54,068 nucleotides of DNA from Flavobacteriales bacterium UBA4110 (GCA_002383165.1 DFXK01000003.1:77314-131381); one strand, 5' to 3'. Counted from the first letter of the stretch, positions 17,063 through 25,831 are shown. Numbers and translations: made by a program. Notes: generated by a model from the sequence alone, not told the origin.

Positions 17063-18139
17063 ATGAAATTCAAAATTCTACTTTTAGCAATGCTTTCAAG
17101 CTTTGCTACAGCACAAACTACGCTTGATAATCAGATGAAATCTTATACTGAAAAAGTCAATTCAATCGTATCCACAGAAAAAGCAAATATGAAAGCTGAA
17201 ACCGACAAAATCGATGAAGCTTTCAGTTCTGGTAAAATTACGAAGTCTGAACAAATCGCTCAGAAGGAAGAAGTTTCCAAAAGATATGAAACAATTATCA
17301 ATGATAAAATTGAGAACGAGCGTCAACAATTAGAAGATATTACAAAAACAGCGGTTACCAATTCTGTTTACAATACAAAACCAGATTCTTTGAAAAATAA
17401 AGATTTTTTTGTTTTCAGTACTGCGGGGCTGTCTATCAGAAAAGGTGGAAAATCTCCTGCGCAATATCTTAAAAGCAGTACTTTGAGTGTAGGTTATGCG
17501 CTTGCCAATCTTACTAAAGATAAAGGAAGTTTTAATCCTTTCGAGAACGATTCTGAGATGAGAATCGGAAACTCGCACAGTGTTGAAGTTCAGTTTCGTA
17601 CAGATCGTCAATTAGGAGGTTTCACAAGTCCTTGGTTCATCAGATATGGCTTAGCTTATAGAACAGATACGTATATGCCAAAACGTCCGCAGGTTTTTGT
17701 TCAGGAAAATTCTCAATTATTTCTTGAAGATTTTGCTGAAGGCAGACTGAAACGTTCCAAATTGAGAAACGTTTATCTGACTTTGCCAATTGAATTCCAG
17801 CTTTATCTTAATCCAAAATATACCGAGTATGATGGTAAACAATATCTGGATGTGAGAAAAAAAATGTGGAAAATTGGAGTTGGAGCTTACGCAGGAATCA
17901 ATACGAGAAGCATTGTGAAAGTGAAATATCATAACGAAAATGATAATTTCAAAAAATACGATTACACGTTGGATGACGGTGTGAATGCGTTCTTATTTGG
18001 AGGGAAATTCAGTTTGGGTTACGGAGGTGTTAATTTATTTATCAAAAAAGATTTTACTCCAATTTTCAATAACAAAGCTAATCTGCCAAACAAAAACGGA
18101 GTCCAAATCGGAATCGAAATTGCCAATATTGATTTTTAA
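17063..18139 (+). CDS. Outer-membrane beta-barrel-like protein of the ECF operon
   Basis: A 358-residue exported protein. The signal peptide ends at FATAQ (residue 18). Residues 20-95 form a charged helical, possibly coiled-coil, segment (KVNSIVSTEKANMKAETDKIDEAF onward). From ~115 the sequence alternates hydrophobic and polar residues with aromatic strand ends (GLSIRKGG, SLGYGGVNLFIKKDF), as in outer-membrane barrels of Bacteroidetes. It is 6 bp after the anti-sigma gene and is likely a target of the same ECF factor, perhaps the sensed or expressed envelope component. Exact function is unknown. Confidence 0.7.
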   Translation: MKFKILLLAMLSSFATAQTTLDNQMKSYTEKVNSIVSTEKANMKAETDKIDEAFSSGKITKSEQIAQKEEVSKRYETIINDKIENERQQLEDITKTAVTNSVYNTKPDSLKNKDFFVFSTAGLSIRKGGKSPAQYLKSSTLSVGYALANLTKDKGSFNPFENDSEMRIGNSHSVEVQFRTDRQLGGFTSPWFIRYGLAYRTDTYMPKRPQVFVQENSQLFLEDFAEGRLKRSKLRNVYLTLPIEFQLYLNPKYTEYDGKQYLDVRKKMWKIGVGAYAGINTRSIVKVKYHNENDNFKKYDYTLDDGVNAFLFGGKFSLGYGGVNLFIKKDFTPIFNNKANLPNKNGVQIGIEIANIDF

Positions 18140-18186
18140 AACTATAAATTTTCATAGAACATTCTTATACACTATTTTCTTACTGA

Positions 18187-18219
18187 ATCACATCTCGAAC
18201 GGGATGTGATTTTTTATTT
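18187..18219. terminator. Terminator after the ECF operon and opposite the second toxin gene
   Basis: ATCACATC (18187-18194) pairs with GATGTGAT (18203-18210), followed by a T-rich stretch. It separates two convergent transcription units. Confidence 0.8.
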
Positions 18220-18510
18220 TAGTTGAATGTTTTCTGAATTTTGACTCCCGTGTCTAATCGTCAAGATATAAAGTTTGTCGTTTACGAATTCATAATACAG
18301 AAGGTACTTATGAATAACTTTGATGTAAACATTTGGAATATCGGTTTTCCTTCCAATTTTTGGTTGTTCCAAAATCAAATTTAGTTGTGATTCAATTAAG
18401 GAATTTAATTTTAAACTGAATGTATTGGATTTGTTTCTATCAACCCAATATTGCAAAATATCTATAAGCTCTCTTTTAGCCTTTTGGGTCCAAACTATTT
18501 TTTGAGCCAT
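18214..18510 (-). CDS. ParE-family toxin (second TA module)
   Basis: A 98-residue basic protein with the ParE pattern: IVWTQKAKRELIDILQYWVDR helix, ESQLNLILEQPKIGRKT, and the strand pair VYIKVIHKYLLYYEFVNDKLYILTIRHGSQN. The final RHGSQN box is characteristic of the ParE family (gyrase-targeting). It overlaps the upstream small gene by 16 bp. It shares little sequence with the toxin at 13580, so the two modules are probably independent acquisitions. Confidence 0.88.
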   Translation of the reverse strand: MAQKIVWTQKAKRELIDILQYWVDRNKSNTFSLKLNSLIESQLNLILEQPKIGRKTDIPNVYIKVIHKYLLYYEFVNDKLYILTIRHGSQNSENIQLK

Positions 18511-18734
18511 TCTTTGATTTCTTCTTGAACACTGTCATTGGATAGAACTTCTCCATTGTCAATTTGATATCTGGCTGCGGAAATTGCTTGTTTTTCATCT
18601 TCTGATGTAATGTAAATAGATTCATCAGATTGAAATTTCAATTGTTGCAATAATTCTTTTAGCCTTGTTTTATCAGTAATACTCGTAATGTGATTGATTA
18701 AATCTAATTTTAATTCTGCAGTATTCATATCCAA
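18495..18734 (-). CDS. Antitoxin partner of the second ParE toxin
   Basis: A 79-residue acidic protein directly upstream of and overlapping the toxin gene. The N-terminal region (AELKLDLINHITSITDKTRLKELLQQL) is helical. The C-terminal tail ends NDSVQEEIKEWLKK, a pattern common in ParD/addiction-module antitoxins (cf. EEVMAKIDAWLKK-like ends). No separate DNA-binding domain is apparent. Called from order, size and overlap. Confidence 0.78.
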   Translation of the reverse strand: MDMNTAELKLDLINHITSITDKTRLKELLQQLKFQSDESIYITSEDEKQAISAARYQIDNGEVLSNDSVQEEIKEWLKK

Positions 18735-18852
18735 AAATATTGATATAAAATTATAAAATTAATTTGATTTTTTTTGTGGAAAATTAAAATCATTATTTCA
18801 CTTTTTTTGCAAGTCAAGAATTTTTATTTACATTGGCAAACAAGAATTAAGA

Positions 18853-19266
18853 ATGAAAAATTTACAGTTAATCGGTTTGTTTTTGGTTGTGGCAGGCAGT
18901 TTTTTGCCATTGGTTCATATTCCAATCGTTGGAAACTGGAACTATTGGAAAGTCGATAACACACTTGCGATGGCGGTTTGGGGATTTTCTTTATTGATGC
19001 TGGTTTTCATTCTAATTGACAAAAGTAAATTCGTGAAAATAATGGCATTTTTAATGATATTGCTTTTTGTTTTCACAATCGTTGCTATTAAGTTAAAATC
19101 TTTGGATTATTTCAGCTTTTTACCATTCAAATCCTGGCAATCAACATTTGCCGGAATCGTCAAATTATCTTGGGGATGGTTCATCGAATTTCTAGGAGTA
19201 ACCTTAATTTTAATAGCATTAAGAAAAAATAGAATTGAACCACAAAGACACAAAAATTTACACTAG
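18853..19266 (+). CDS. Small hypothetical membrane protein
   Basis: A 137-residue protein with four hydrophobic segments (about 4-22, 38-55, 65-85, 105-122). No family is recognised. The last ~10 codons (EPQRHKNLH) are encoded by a CACAAAG-type intergenic repeat, so the repeat has supplied the stop codon and C-terminal tail. The 103-bp leader before the downstream thiolase gene contains the rest of that repeat. The two genes are not obviously functionally linked. Confidence 0.65.
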   Translation: MKNLQLIGLFLVVAGSFLPLVHIPIVGNWNYWKVDNTLAMAVWGFSLLMLVFILIDKSKFVKIMAFLMILLFVFTIVAIKLKSLDYFSFLPFKSWQSTFAGIVKLSWGWFIEFLGVTLILIALRKNRIEPQRHKNLH

Positions 19267-19335
19267 GAACACAATTAATTATAAAATTAATGAAGTTTGT
19301 GAACTTTGTGAGAAACTTTGTGAACCTTGTGTTTA
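19237..19335. repeat. CACAAAG-type repeat with inverted ends
   Basis: The left end reads AACCACAAAGACACAAAAA and the right end, read on the other strand, AACACAAGGTTCACAAAG, so the segment has imperfect terminal inverted repeats around an AT-rich centre. It overlaps the 3' end of the membrane-protein gene. It resembles the intergenic repeats at 15335-15425 and 25682-25801. Confidence 0.55.
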
Positions 19336-19369
19336 AAATAGAATATCAAAACAAAAAATTAAAAATATT

Positions 19370-20551
19370 ATGAAAGAAGTATTCATTGTATCAGCGGTCA
19401 GAACGCCAATGGGAAGTTTTATGGGAAGTCTGTCGGGCGTTCCTGCAACTCAATTGGGAACTGCTGCGGTAAAAGGAGCTTTAGACAAAATCAACCTGGA
19501 CCCAAGTTTGGTTGAGGAAATTTATATGGGCAATGTTTTGCAGGCAGGCGAAGGTCAGGCTCCGGCAAGACAAGTCGCTTTGGGTGCAGGTTTATCCAAT
19601 CATACGCCTTCTACAACTATCAATAAAGTTTGTGCTTCCGGTATGAAAGCGGTTACAATGGCAGCTCAGGCAATTAAAGCTGGAGATGTGGATGTGATTG
19701 TTGCCGGAGGAATGGAAAATATGTCAAGTGTTCCTCATTATCTTGATGGAAGAAATGGCGTGAAATTAGGCGATATCAAAATGCAGGATGGACTTTTGAA
19801 AGACGGTTTGACAGATGTTTACAACAAAGTTCATATGGGTGTTTGTGCAGAAATGTGCGCATCCGAATACAATATCACAAGAGAAGAGCAGGATGCATTC
19901 GCTATTCAGTCTTACAAAAGGTCTGCGGCAGCTTGGGAAGCAGGGAAATTCGCGGATGAGGTTGTTCCTGTAAGTATTCCTCAAAGAAAAGGAGAACCAA
20001 TTGTTTTCTCAGAAGATGAAGAATATAAAGCGGTTAAATTCGATAAAATCCCAGCTTTGCCAACAGTTTTCCAAAAAGAAAATGGAACAGTAACGGCAGC
20101 CAATGCTTCAACATTGAATGACGGTGCTTCTGCTTTGATTCTGATGTCAAAAGAAAAAGTGGAAGAGTTAGGTTTGAAACCATTAGCTAAAATCATTTCT
20201 TACGCTGATGCAGCGGTTGAGCCGGAAAGATTCACAACGGCGCCTTCCAAAGCTTTACCAATTGCTCTTAAAAAAGCTAATCTTACAAAGGATGATATTG
20301 ATTTCTTCGAGTTCAATGAAGCGTTTTCTGTTGTAGGTTTAGCAAATAACAAAATCCTTGGTTTAGATGATTCTAAAGTGAATGTGAATGGTGGCGCAGT
20401 TTCTCTCGGACATCCACTGGGAAGTTCTGGTTCCAGAATTATTGTAACATTAATCAATGTGTTGAAACAAAATAATGCAAAGCTTGGAGCTGCTGCTATT
20501 TGTAATGGTGGCGGTGGCGCAACAGCTATTGTGATTGAGAATTTACAGTAA
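19370..20551 (+). CDS. Acetyl-CoA C-acyltransferase (thiolase)
   Basis: A 393-residue thiolase catalysing the reversible condensation or cleavage of acyl-CoA and acetyl-CoA. The active-site residues are all present: nucleophile Cys88 (INKVCASGMKA), His348 in GHPLGSSG, and the second Cys378 in AICNGGGG. Length and N-terminus (KEVFIVSAVRTPMGSFMG) match biosynthetic/degradative thiolase II enzymes. It could feed the mevalonate pathway (acetoacetyl-CoA), of which the kinase lies 1.7 kb downstream, or serve beta-oxidation. That link is inference. Confidence 0.95.
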   Translation: MKEVFIVSAVRTPMGSFMGSLSGVPATQLGTAAVKGALDKINLDPSLVEEIYMGNVLQAGEGQAPARQVALGAGLSNHTPSTTINKVCASGMKAVTMAAQAIKAGDVDVIVAGGMENMSSVPHYLDGRNGVKLGDIKMQDGLLKDGLTDVYNKVHMGVCAEMCASEYNITREEQDAFAIQSYKRSAAAWEAGKFADEVVPVSIPQRKGEPIVFSEDEEYKAVKFDKIPALPTVFQKENGTVTAANASTLNDGASALILMSKEKVEELGLKPLAKIISYADAAVEPERFTTAPSKALPIALKKANLTKDDIDFFEFNEAFSVVGLANNKILGLDDSKVNVNGGAVSLGHPLGSSGSRIIVTLINVLKQNNAKLGAAAICNGGGGATAIVIENLQ

Positions 20552-20571
20552 GATTTTTCTTTAATAATAAC

Positions 20572-20620
20572 AAACCATTAAGAATAATTGATTTTTTAAT
20601 CAACTTCTTAATGGTTTTTT
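20572..20620 (+). terminator. Terminator of the thiolase gene
   Basis: AACCATTAAG (from 20573) pairs with CTTAATGGTT (to 20616), with an internal TTGAT/ATCAA hairpin and a T run after it. The T run merges with the next gene's promoter box. Confidence 0.75.
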
Positions 20621-20628
20621 TATTTTTG
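20621..20628 (+). promoter_or_regulatory. Promoter -7 box (TATTTTTG) of the MFS gene
   Basis: A TAnnTTTG match immediately follows the thiolase terminator and lies 19 bp before ATG 20648. Confidence 0.5.
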
Positions 20629-20647
20629 TCTAAATAATATATTTCCA

Positions 20648-22123
20648 ATGTCAGAAATAGAAAAAACAATTCCCAAAAACTCAATAAAGAATATCCCAAA
20701 AATGATGCGTGCCTGGGCTTTCTACGACTGGGCCAACTCGGTTTATTCACTGGTGATCACTTCCACGATTTTTCCTATTTATTACTCGATTCTAACAACA
20801 GCTTATGAAAAAGATGAGTATGTGAAAGAAACAGGACAGTGGATAAAAGTTCCTGTAAGAAATTTGATCAAAATTTTTGGGAAAGAATATCAGCCAGATG
20901 CGGTTTATGGATATTCCTTGACGCTTTCATTTGTAATTGTAGTTTTATTGTCGCCAATTTTATCCTCTTTGGCAGATACCATTGGAAATAAGAAATCATT
21001 CCTACAGTTTTTCTGTTATCTGGGAGCAACGTCCTGTATGGGACTAGCGATGTTCACTGGAATGGGAACGGTTTGGCTAGGGTTACTATTTAGTGTGACG
21101 GCGAGTGTTGGTTTCTGGGGAAGTTTGGTTTTTTATAATTCGTTTCTACCGGATATTGCAACGCCAGATAAACAAGATTCGCTTTCTGCAAAAGGCTATG
21201 TTTACGGCTACATTGGTTCTGTGATTTTGGTTGTGATTTGTCTGGTATTGATTCAGGTTTGTGCAGAAACACCTAAGCAGGCTGCAATCTATACAAGAGT
21301 TAGTTTCTTGTTGACAGGAGCTTGGTGGTTTGGATTTTCACAATATACATTCAAACATTTGCCACAATTTGGCCAGGTAAAAGATCAATTGCCAAAAGAT
21401 TTGGTTTTGCTTAATTATAAAAATATCTTCAAAAGTCACGCTGAACAAGGCGGTTTTTTCGAGGTTTTCAAAGATAATATCAGTTTTTATATTGACATTG
21501 TAAAACAAAGTTTTAGAGAATTATTCAAAGTTGGAAATCATCTTTTTGGAGATAGAAATCTGAAGTATTTCCTCACCAGCTTTTTCTTTTACAGCGTTGG
21601 GATGCAGACCATTTTCCTGATGGCAACTCTGTTCGGAAAAAGTGAAATCAATATGGCTCAGGATAAGCTGATAATGACATTATTGTTAATTCAGATTGAG
21701 GCGATTATTGGAGCATTATTTTTCTCTTGGTTATCTAAGAAAATTGGAAACAAAAATGTCATCAGTATCACAGTTGCAATGTGGATTGGAGCTTGTCTTG
21801 CGGCTTATTATCTCAACAAAGAAAATCCAAATGTAGAATATCAATTCTACGGAATTGCTGGTGTAATCGGTTTGGTAATGGGCGGTTTACAGGCGATGTC
21901 AAGATCTACATATTCCAAATTGCTTCCGACTGATTCTATGGATAATACCACTTATTTCAGTTTCTATGACGTGTTGGAAAAATTAGCGATTATTTTGGGA
22001 ACTTTCATCTTCGCAACATTGATAGAGCATTATAATAATATGCGTTATGCAGCTTTGTCGATGACTATTTTCTTTGCACTTGGATTGATATTTGTTCGGT
22101 TTGTCAAAACAAAATCCAATTAA
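20648..22123 (+). CDS. MFS transporter, UMF1/Atg22-like
   Basis: A 491-residue integral membrane protein with about 12 hydrophobic segments. The N-terminal MRAWAFYDWANSVYSLVITSTIFPIYY segment, especially FYDWANS, is the signature of the UMF1/Atg22 branch of the major facilitator superfamily. The second half contains GGLQAMSRSTYSKLLP, the typical loop following helix 10. Yeast Atg22 exports amino acids from vacuoles; bacterial substrates are not known. Monocistronic between terminators. Confidence 0.9.
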   Translation: MSEIEKTIPKNSIKNIPKMMRAWAFYDWANSVYSLVITSTIFPIYYSILTTAYEKDEYVKETGQWIKVPVRNLIKIFGKEYQPDAVYGYSLTLSFVIVVLLSPILSSLADTIGNKKSFLQFFCYLGATSCMGLAMFTGMGTVWLGLLFSVTASVGFWGSLVFYNSFLPDIATPDKQDSLSAKGYVYGYIGSVILVVICLVLIQVCAETPKQAAIYTRVSFLLTGAWWFGFSQYTFKHLPQFGQVKDQLPKDLVLLNYKNIFKSHAEQGGFFEVFKDNISFYIDIVKQSFRELFKVGNHLFGDRNLKYFLTSFFFYSVGMQTIFLMATLFGKSEINMAQDKLIMTLLLIQIEAIIGALFFSWLSKKIGNKNVISITVAMWIGACLAAYYLNKENPNVEYQFYGIAGVIGLVMGGLQAMSRSTYSKLLPTDSMDNTTYFSFYDVLEKLAIILGTFIFATLIEHYNNMRYAALSMTIFFALGLIFVRFVKTKSN

Positions 22124-22195
22124 TTAAGTTTAATTAATATTTAATTCATAAAATTTAGGCGCGATAATTGTTAAGTTTCCAAACAAAATATTTTG

Positions 22196-22203
22196 TAAAT
22201 TTG
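22196..22203 (+). promoter_or_regulatory. Promoter -7 box (TAAATTTG) of the mevalonate kinase gene
   Basis: A perfect TAnnTTTG match lies 17 bp upstream of ATG 22221. Confidence 0.55.
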
Positions 22204-22220
22204 CAATATCAAAGCACGAT

Positions 22221-23147
22221 ATGAACAACCCTTTATTTTACGCAAAAATTCTTTTGTTCGGTGAGTACGGTATTATTGAGGATTCTCAAGGTCTTACCTT
22301 ACCTTACAGTTTTTATAAAGGAACATTGAAATTCTCAGATTTGGATAACGATTTTGAAAAAAAATCAAACCAATCTTTGGAAAAATATTCCAATTATCTT
22401 TCAGAATTAGAATTGCCTGCAGAGTATAATTTAGATGTAAAATCTTTTCAAAATGATATTGCAAAAGGTTTATTCTTCGATTCTAATATTCCGCAAGGTT
22501 ACGGTGTTGGAAGTTCCGGTGCTTTAGTTGCTGCAATTTTCGAAAAATATTCTCTTGTCAAAAAAAATCCTGAAACGATTTCTAAAGACGAATTGAAAGA
22601 CTTAAAATTTATTTTCGGTCAGTTGGAAAGTTATTTCCACGGAAAAAGTTCAGGAATTGACCCTTTGATTTGTTTTATGAATCTTCCGATTCTGATAGAA
22701 AGCAAAGAAAGTGTAGACAAAGTTTCTATCCCAAAAGAAGAATTGGGGAAAGGCGCAATATTCTTGATTGATTCTGGAATAACTGGTGAAACTGGACCAA
22801 TGATTCAGATTTTCTTTGAGAAGTTGAAGAACGAAGGTTTCCGTAAAACTTTGAAAGAGGAATTCATCCGTTACAACAACGCTTGTATCGATGCTTTTCT
22901 GAAAAAAGATATGAATCCGTTTTTTCGGAATCTTAAGAAATTGTCGGTTTGGGCATACGAGCATTTCCGCCCGATGATTCCGGAAAATCTTTTCAATGTT
23001 TGGAAAAAAGGTTTGGATTCTAACGCTTATTACCTTAAACTTTGCGGAAGCGGAGGTGGAGGTTACATTCTCGGTTTTGCAAAAGATTATGCAAAAGCAG
23101 AAAAGATGCTGGAAGGTTTCCACAAAGAAGTGATTTACAGATTTTAA
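22221..23147 (+). CDS. Mevalonate kinase-like GHMP kinase
   Basis: A 308-residue GHMP-superfamily kinase that would phosphorylate mevalonate to 5-phosphomevalonate in isoprenoid synthesis. The N-terminal AKILLFGEYGIIEDSQGL, the ATP-binding motif GYGVGSSGALVAAI (about residues 93-106) and the C-terminal KLCGSGGGGYILGF motif are all present. KSSGIDPLICF contains the conserved Asp. Mevalonate use is usual in Flavobacteriia. A UbiA-type prenyltransferase follows, consistent with isoprenoid metabolism. The other mevalonate-pathway genes are not in the window. Confidence 0.85.
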   Translation: MNNPLFYAKILLFGEYGIIEDSQGLTLPYSFYKGTLKFSDLDNDFEKKSNQSLEKYSNYLSELELPAEYNLDVKSFQNDIAKGLFFDSNIPQGYGVGSSGALVAAIFEKYSLVKKNPETISKDELKDLKFIFGQLESYFHGKSSGIDPLICFMNLPILIESKESVDKVSIPKEELGKGAIFLIDSGITGETGPMIQIFFEKLKNEGFRKTLKEEFIRYNNACIDAFLKKDMNPFFRNLKKLSVWAYEHFRPMIPENLFNVWKKGLDSNAYYLKLCGSGGGGYILGFAKDYAKAEKMLEGFHKEVIYRF

Positions 23148-23170
23148 AATAAATATTTAAAGTAATATAA

Positions 23171-23202
23171 GCCTTTCATCGTCTAACTTTGAAAGGCTTT
23201 TT
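23171..23202 (+). terminator. Terminator after the mevalonate kinase gene
   Basis: GCCTTTC (23171-23177) pairs with GAAAGGC (23191-23197), followed by TTTTT. It lies between the kinase and the UbiA gene, which may be expressed partly by readthrough. Confidence 0.75.
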
Positions 23203-23218
23203 ATAATAAATTAGAAAA

Positions 23219-24142
23219 ATGACAAACGAAGCAAAACCAACTTCACGAAATGCTCTTTATCGTATTTCTCAGTTGATGGGTTTTCTTTTGGGTGCTCGTT
23301 TTTTTGTCACGGTTCTGCTCACTTTTGCGCTGTATGTTTCTACATTTTTCCTGTTCAATAGAGAAGAAACTTTAAGGAATTTTGTTTTCGATTACAAAGT
23401 TCATTGTATCATTATCTGTTCTGTTTTGAGTATTCTAGCAGGTGGAATTATCAACCGGTTTTATGATAAGGAAAAAGACCAATTGACACAGCCTTTCCGC
23501 TCAAGATTGCAGAATTTCTTAAAGGAAAAATACTTCCTAACCGCTTACGTTATTCTGAACGTATTCTCACTTGGATTGGCAATTTTTGTGTCTCACAGAG
23601 TTTTTATTTTCTTCTTGATTTATCAGTTTCTGATGTGGTTTTACAGTCATAAACTCAGCAAAATAATTGTTCTTAACAATTTCACTTTTGTATTGTTAAC
23701 ACTCTATCCGTTCTTCGGAATGTTGATTTATTACCAGACATTTTCTCTCAAGATTTTATTCTTGGCAATTTTCCTTTTTCTAATGTTATTCATTATCGAT
23801 ATTACAAAAGATACATTGACAAAAAATGCTGATAAAATGTTCGGTTACGACACACTTGCGAACCGAATCGGATTCCAGAATACAAGGTCAATCCTTTTAG
23901 TTCTTCTGATAATTACTTTGGCAATTTCCGTAATTCTAAGTATAGGAATCGGCTTCAAAAATATAATGGCGTGGTATTTTTTAGTAACGACATTAGTCAT
24001 TATTGGAACCATTTTTATGTTATACCGAAATCAAAAAAATGATAAATTTAAATCTCTGAATCTCCTCAGATTATGGATTTTCTTCGGGATTTTGGCAATG
24101 TTATTTGATGGAATCTTCCACAAATATCCTTGGCTGATTTAA
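23219..24142 (+). CDS. UbiA-family prenyltransferase (GGGP geranylgeranyltransferase-like)
   Basis: A 307-residue membrane protein with about eight hydrophobic helices. The first Asp-rich prenyl-diphosphate motif is INRFYDKEKDQ (residues ~78-90) and the second is DITKDTLTKNADKMFGYDTL (~197-216), where the magnesium-binding acids lie. The family attaches prenyl chains to acceptors. Bacteroidetes members next to mevalonate genes are usually annotated as geranylgeranylglycerol-phosphate geranylgeranyltransferase, but quinone or heme pathways are alternatives. Located 71 bp after the mevalonate kinase gene. Confidence 0.85.
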   Translation: MTNEAKPTSRNALYRISQLMGFLLGARFFVTVLLTFALYVSTFFLFNREETLRNFVFDYKVHCIIICSVLSILAGGIINRFYDKEKDQLTQPFRSRLQNFLKEKYFLTAYVILNVFSLGLAIFVSHRVFIFFLIYQFLMWFYSHKLSKIIVLNNFTFVLLTLYPFFGMLIYYQTFSLKILFLAIFLFLMLFIIDITKDTLTKNADKMFGYDTLANRIGFQNTRSILLVLLIITLAISVILSIGIGFKNIMAWYFLVTTLVIIGTIFMLYRNQKNDKFKSLNLLRLWIFFGILAMLFDGIFHKYPWLI

Positions 24143-24156
24143 AAAAAAAATAAAAA

Positions 24157-24645
24157 ATGTCAGTAACTATCAGGAAAAATAGAAAAGAAGATAACGAGAT
24201 TCTTGCTAAAATTATCCGATCCAGTTTTCACGATTTTGATGTGAAGAATACTTGTGGGACAGTTTACACAGATCCGACTACAGATCATTTGTTTTCTTTA
24301 TTTCAAGTAGAAAATTCTGCCTTGTTTGTCGCGGAAGAAAATGGTGTTATCCTAGGATGTTGCGGAATTTTTCCAACAGAAAACCTTCCTGAAAACACAA
24401 TAGAACTGGTGAAATTCTATCTTACAAGAGAAGCCAGAGGAAAAGGAATCGGAAAATTATTAATGGAAAAATGTCTTGAGAAAGCTAAAGAAATAGGATA
24501 TAATCAGGTTTATCTGGAGAGTTTGCCTGAGTTTAGCAAGGCTGTTTCCATTTATGAAAAACAGGGATTTCAATATCTGGAAACGGCTTTGGGAGCTTCT
24601 GGTCATTCCGGTTGTAATCTTTGGATGATTAAAAAACTCGATTAA
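24157..24645 (+). CDS. GNAT-family N-acetyltransferase
   Basis: A 162-residue single-domain acetyltransferase. The acetyl-CoA-binding motif A is seen as LTREARGKGIGKLLMEKCLEKA (about residues 90-111, R/Q-x-x-G-x-G/A pattern), followed by the motif B strand YNQVYLESLPE and the GFQYLETALG segment. Substrate unknown. It starts 14 bp after the UbiA gene and is likely cotranscribed with it. Confidence 0.9.
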   Translation: MSVTIRKNRKEDNEILAKIIRSSFHDFDVKNTCGTVYTDPTTDHLFSLFQVENSALFVAEENGVILGCCGIFPTENLPENTIELVKFYLTREARGKGIGKLLMEKCLEKAKEIGYNQVYLESLPEFSKAVSIYEKQGFQYLETALGASGHSGCNLWMIKKLD

Positions 24646-24676
24646 TATTTTATCGAAAAATCTTGAAAACCAATTA

Positions 24677-24711
24677 AATAAAAAGTCCAATAACTTTTTG
24701 GAATTGGACTT
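24677..24711 (-). terminator. Terminator of the S1/P1 nuclease gene
   Basis: AAGTCCAAT (24683-24691) pairs with ATTGGACTT (24703-24711), and on the minus strand a T run follows. It also ends the convergent GNAT gene. Confidence 0.7.
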
Positions 24712-24795
24712 GTTAAATATTTTCGTACTGCTTGAGCAAATGTTACAAAGCGAAAATTTAGAGAATTTAAGTTTTCAAAATTATATTTCTGACTT

Positions 24796-25590
24796 TTATC
24801 CGAAAATATCATTCAGCACTTTTGCCAATCTCAAACCTCCGTACAGCAATTGTCTTTCCAGTGTAGATTCGAAACGGTAATTATAATTATAACTCAACTT
24901 AGAATCTTTCGGCGTTTGATAGTAAATAGAATTCGCGATTTTATGACTGTCAAATAGCCATTCTTCTAATGTTCCGCTTTGGATGTGTTTCACTTCATCT
25001 TTTGATTTGATGTCAAGAAGATTAGCAAATTCGGTGAAAGTATATTTTTGATCTTCAACCAATTTAGAATCCCATAGTGAATGTAGATTCGTGTTTTGTC
25101 CAAAGTAAGTCAGGTTAATTTTGTTGCCGCCCAAATCCGCAGCTCTACCAACGTGCAAAGGCTGATGCAGGTCGCCGACCAAGTGAATCAGGAACATCAG
25201 AGCCTCTTTTTTGTCTTTTTGAGAAACATTTTTATCCTTGATTTTTTCCGACAAAATTTTGATTTGAGTATAAAGATTCGGAGATTTTTGAACAGATAAA
25301 GAATCTTTAAACTGCTCAAAATTCTTCTGTGAATTGATATTTACATAATGCCAAGACGAGGTTTCTTTCCAAACACCTGTTGTATCAGACTTAATGAAGT
25401 CCGGCCAGTTGGCATAGTAAGCCATTTTCTGCTCACCAAACAATTTTTTGATATTTCGCTGAGCTTTGGAAGTCAAATGATGCTGTGCGATTTCTGCTAC
25501 AATCCTGTGTCCTGTCAATCCCCAAGCGAAAGAGTAAAGTGATGACAAAATACAAACTGCGAAAGCAAGTTTTGATAAAATACGTTTCAT
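24796..25590 (-). CDS. Secreted S1/P1-type nuclease
   Basis: A 264-residue zinc-dependent nuclease degrading single-stranded DNA/RNA. A signal peptide (residues 1-22) would be removed before Trp23 of WGLTGHRIVAEIA, leaving the family's N-terminal zinc-binding Trp. Further zinc ligands are His28, the Asp of WPDFIKSD, His of SSWHYVNI, and the histidines and Asp of HLVGDLHQPLHVG. Acts in the periplasm or outside the cell, where it may scavenge nucleotides. Transcribed alone, divergent from uvrA. Confidence 0.93.
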   Translation of the reverse strand: MKRILSKLAFAVCILSSLYSFAWGLTGHRIVAEIAQHHLTSKAQRNIKKLFGEQKMAYYANWPDFIKSDTTGVWKETSSWHYVNINSQKNFEQFKDSLSVQKSPNLYTQIKILSEKIKDKNVSQKDKKEALMFLIHLVGDLHQPLHVGRAADLGGNKINLTYFGQNTNLHSLWDSKLVEDQKYTFTEFANLLDIKSKDEVKHIQSGTLEEWLFDSHKIANSIYYQTPKDSKLSYNYNYRFESTLERQLLYGGLRLAKVLNDIFG

Positions 25591-25681
25591 TTTTTAATTT
25601 TTTCAAGTTGCAAAGATAGTTTTAGCTTAAGTTTTATCCTCTAAAAAATAATGTTAAATATTATTAAACTTGCGCTTGATT

Positions 25682-25801
25682 TCTAACACAAAGACACAAA
25701 GTTGTTTCTTCCCTTTCTGTATATTTTTAAGGCACAAAGTTTTTGTTTGTGCCTTAAAACATTCGCATAGAAATATTTTTTGTGCCTTAGTGTTTAATCA
25801 A
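25682..25801. repeat. CACAAAG-type repeat with inverted ends and internal hairpin
   Basis: The left end TAACACAAAGACACAAAG matches the reverse complement of the right end, TAAACACTAAGGCACAAAA, at most positions. Between them lies a perfect hairpin AAGGCACAAA...TTTGTGCCTT (25731-25758). It fills the space between the divergent S1/P1 nuclease and uvrA genes. Repeat status is judged from similarity to 19237-19335. Confidence 0.6.
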
Positions 25802-25831
25802 TTTAATCATTAAAAACCAAGTTAATTTCCT

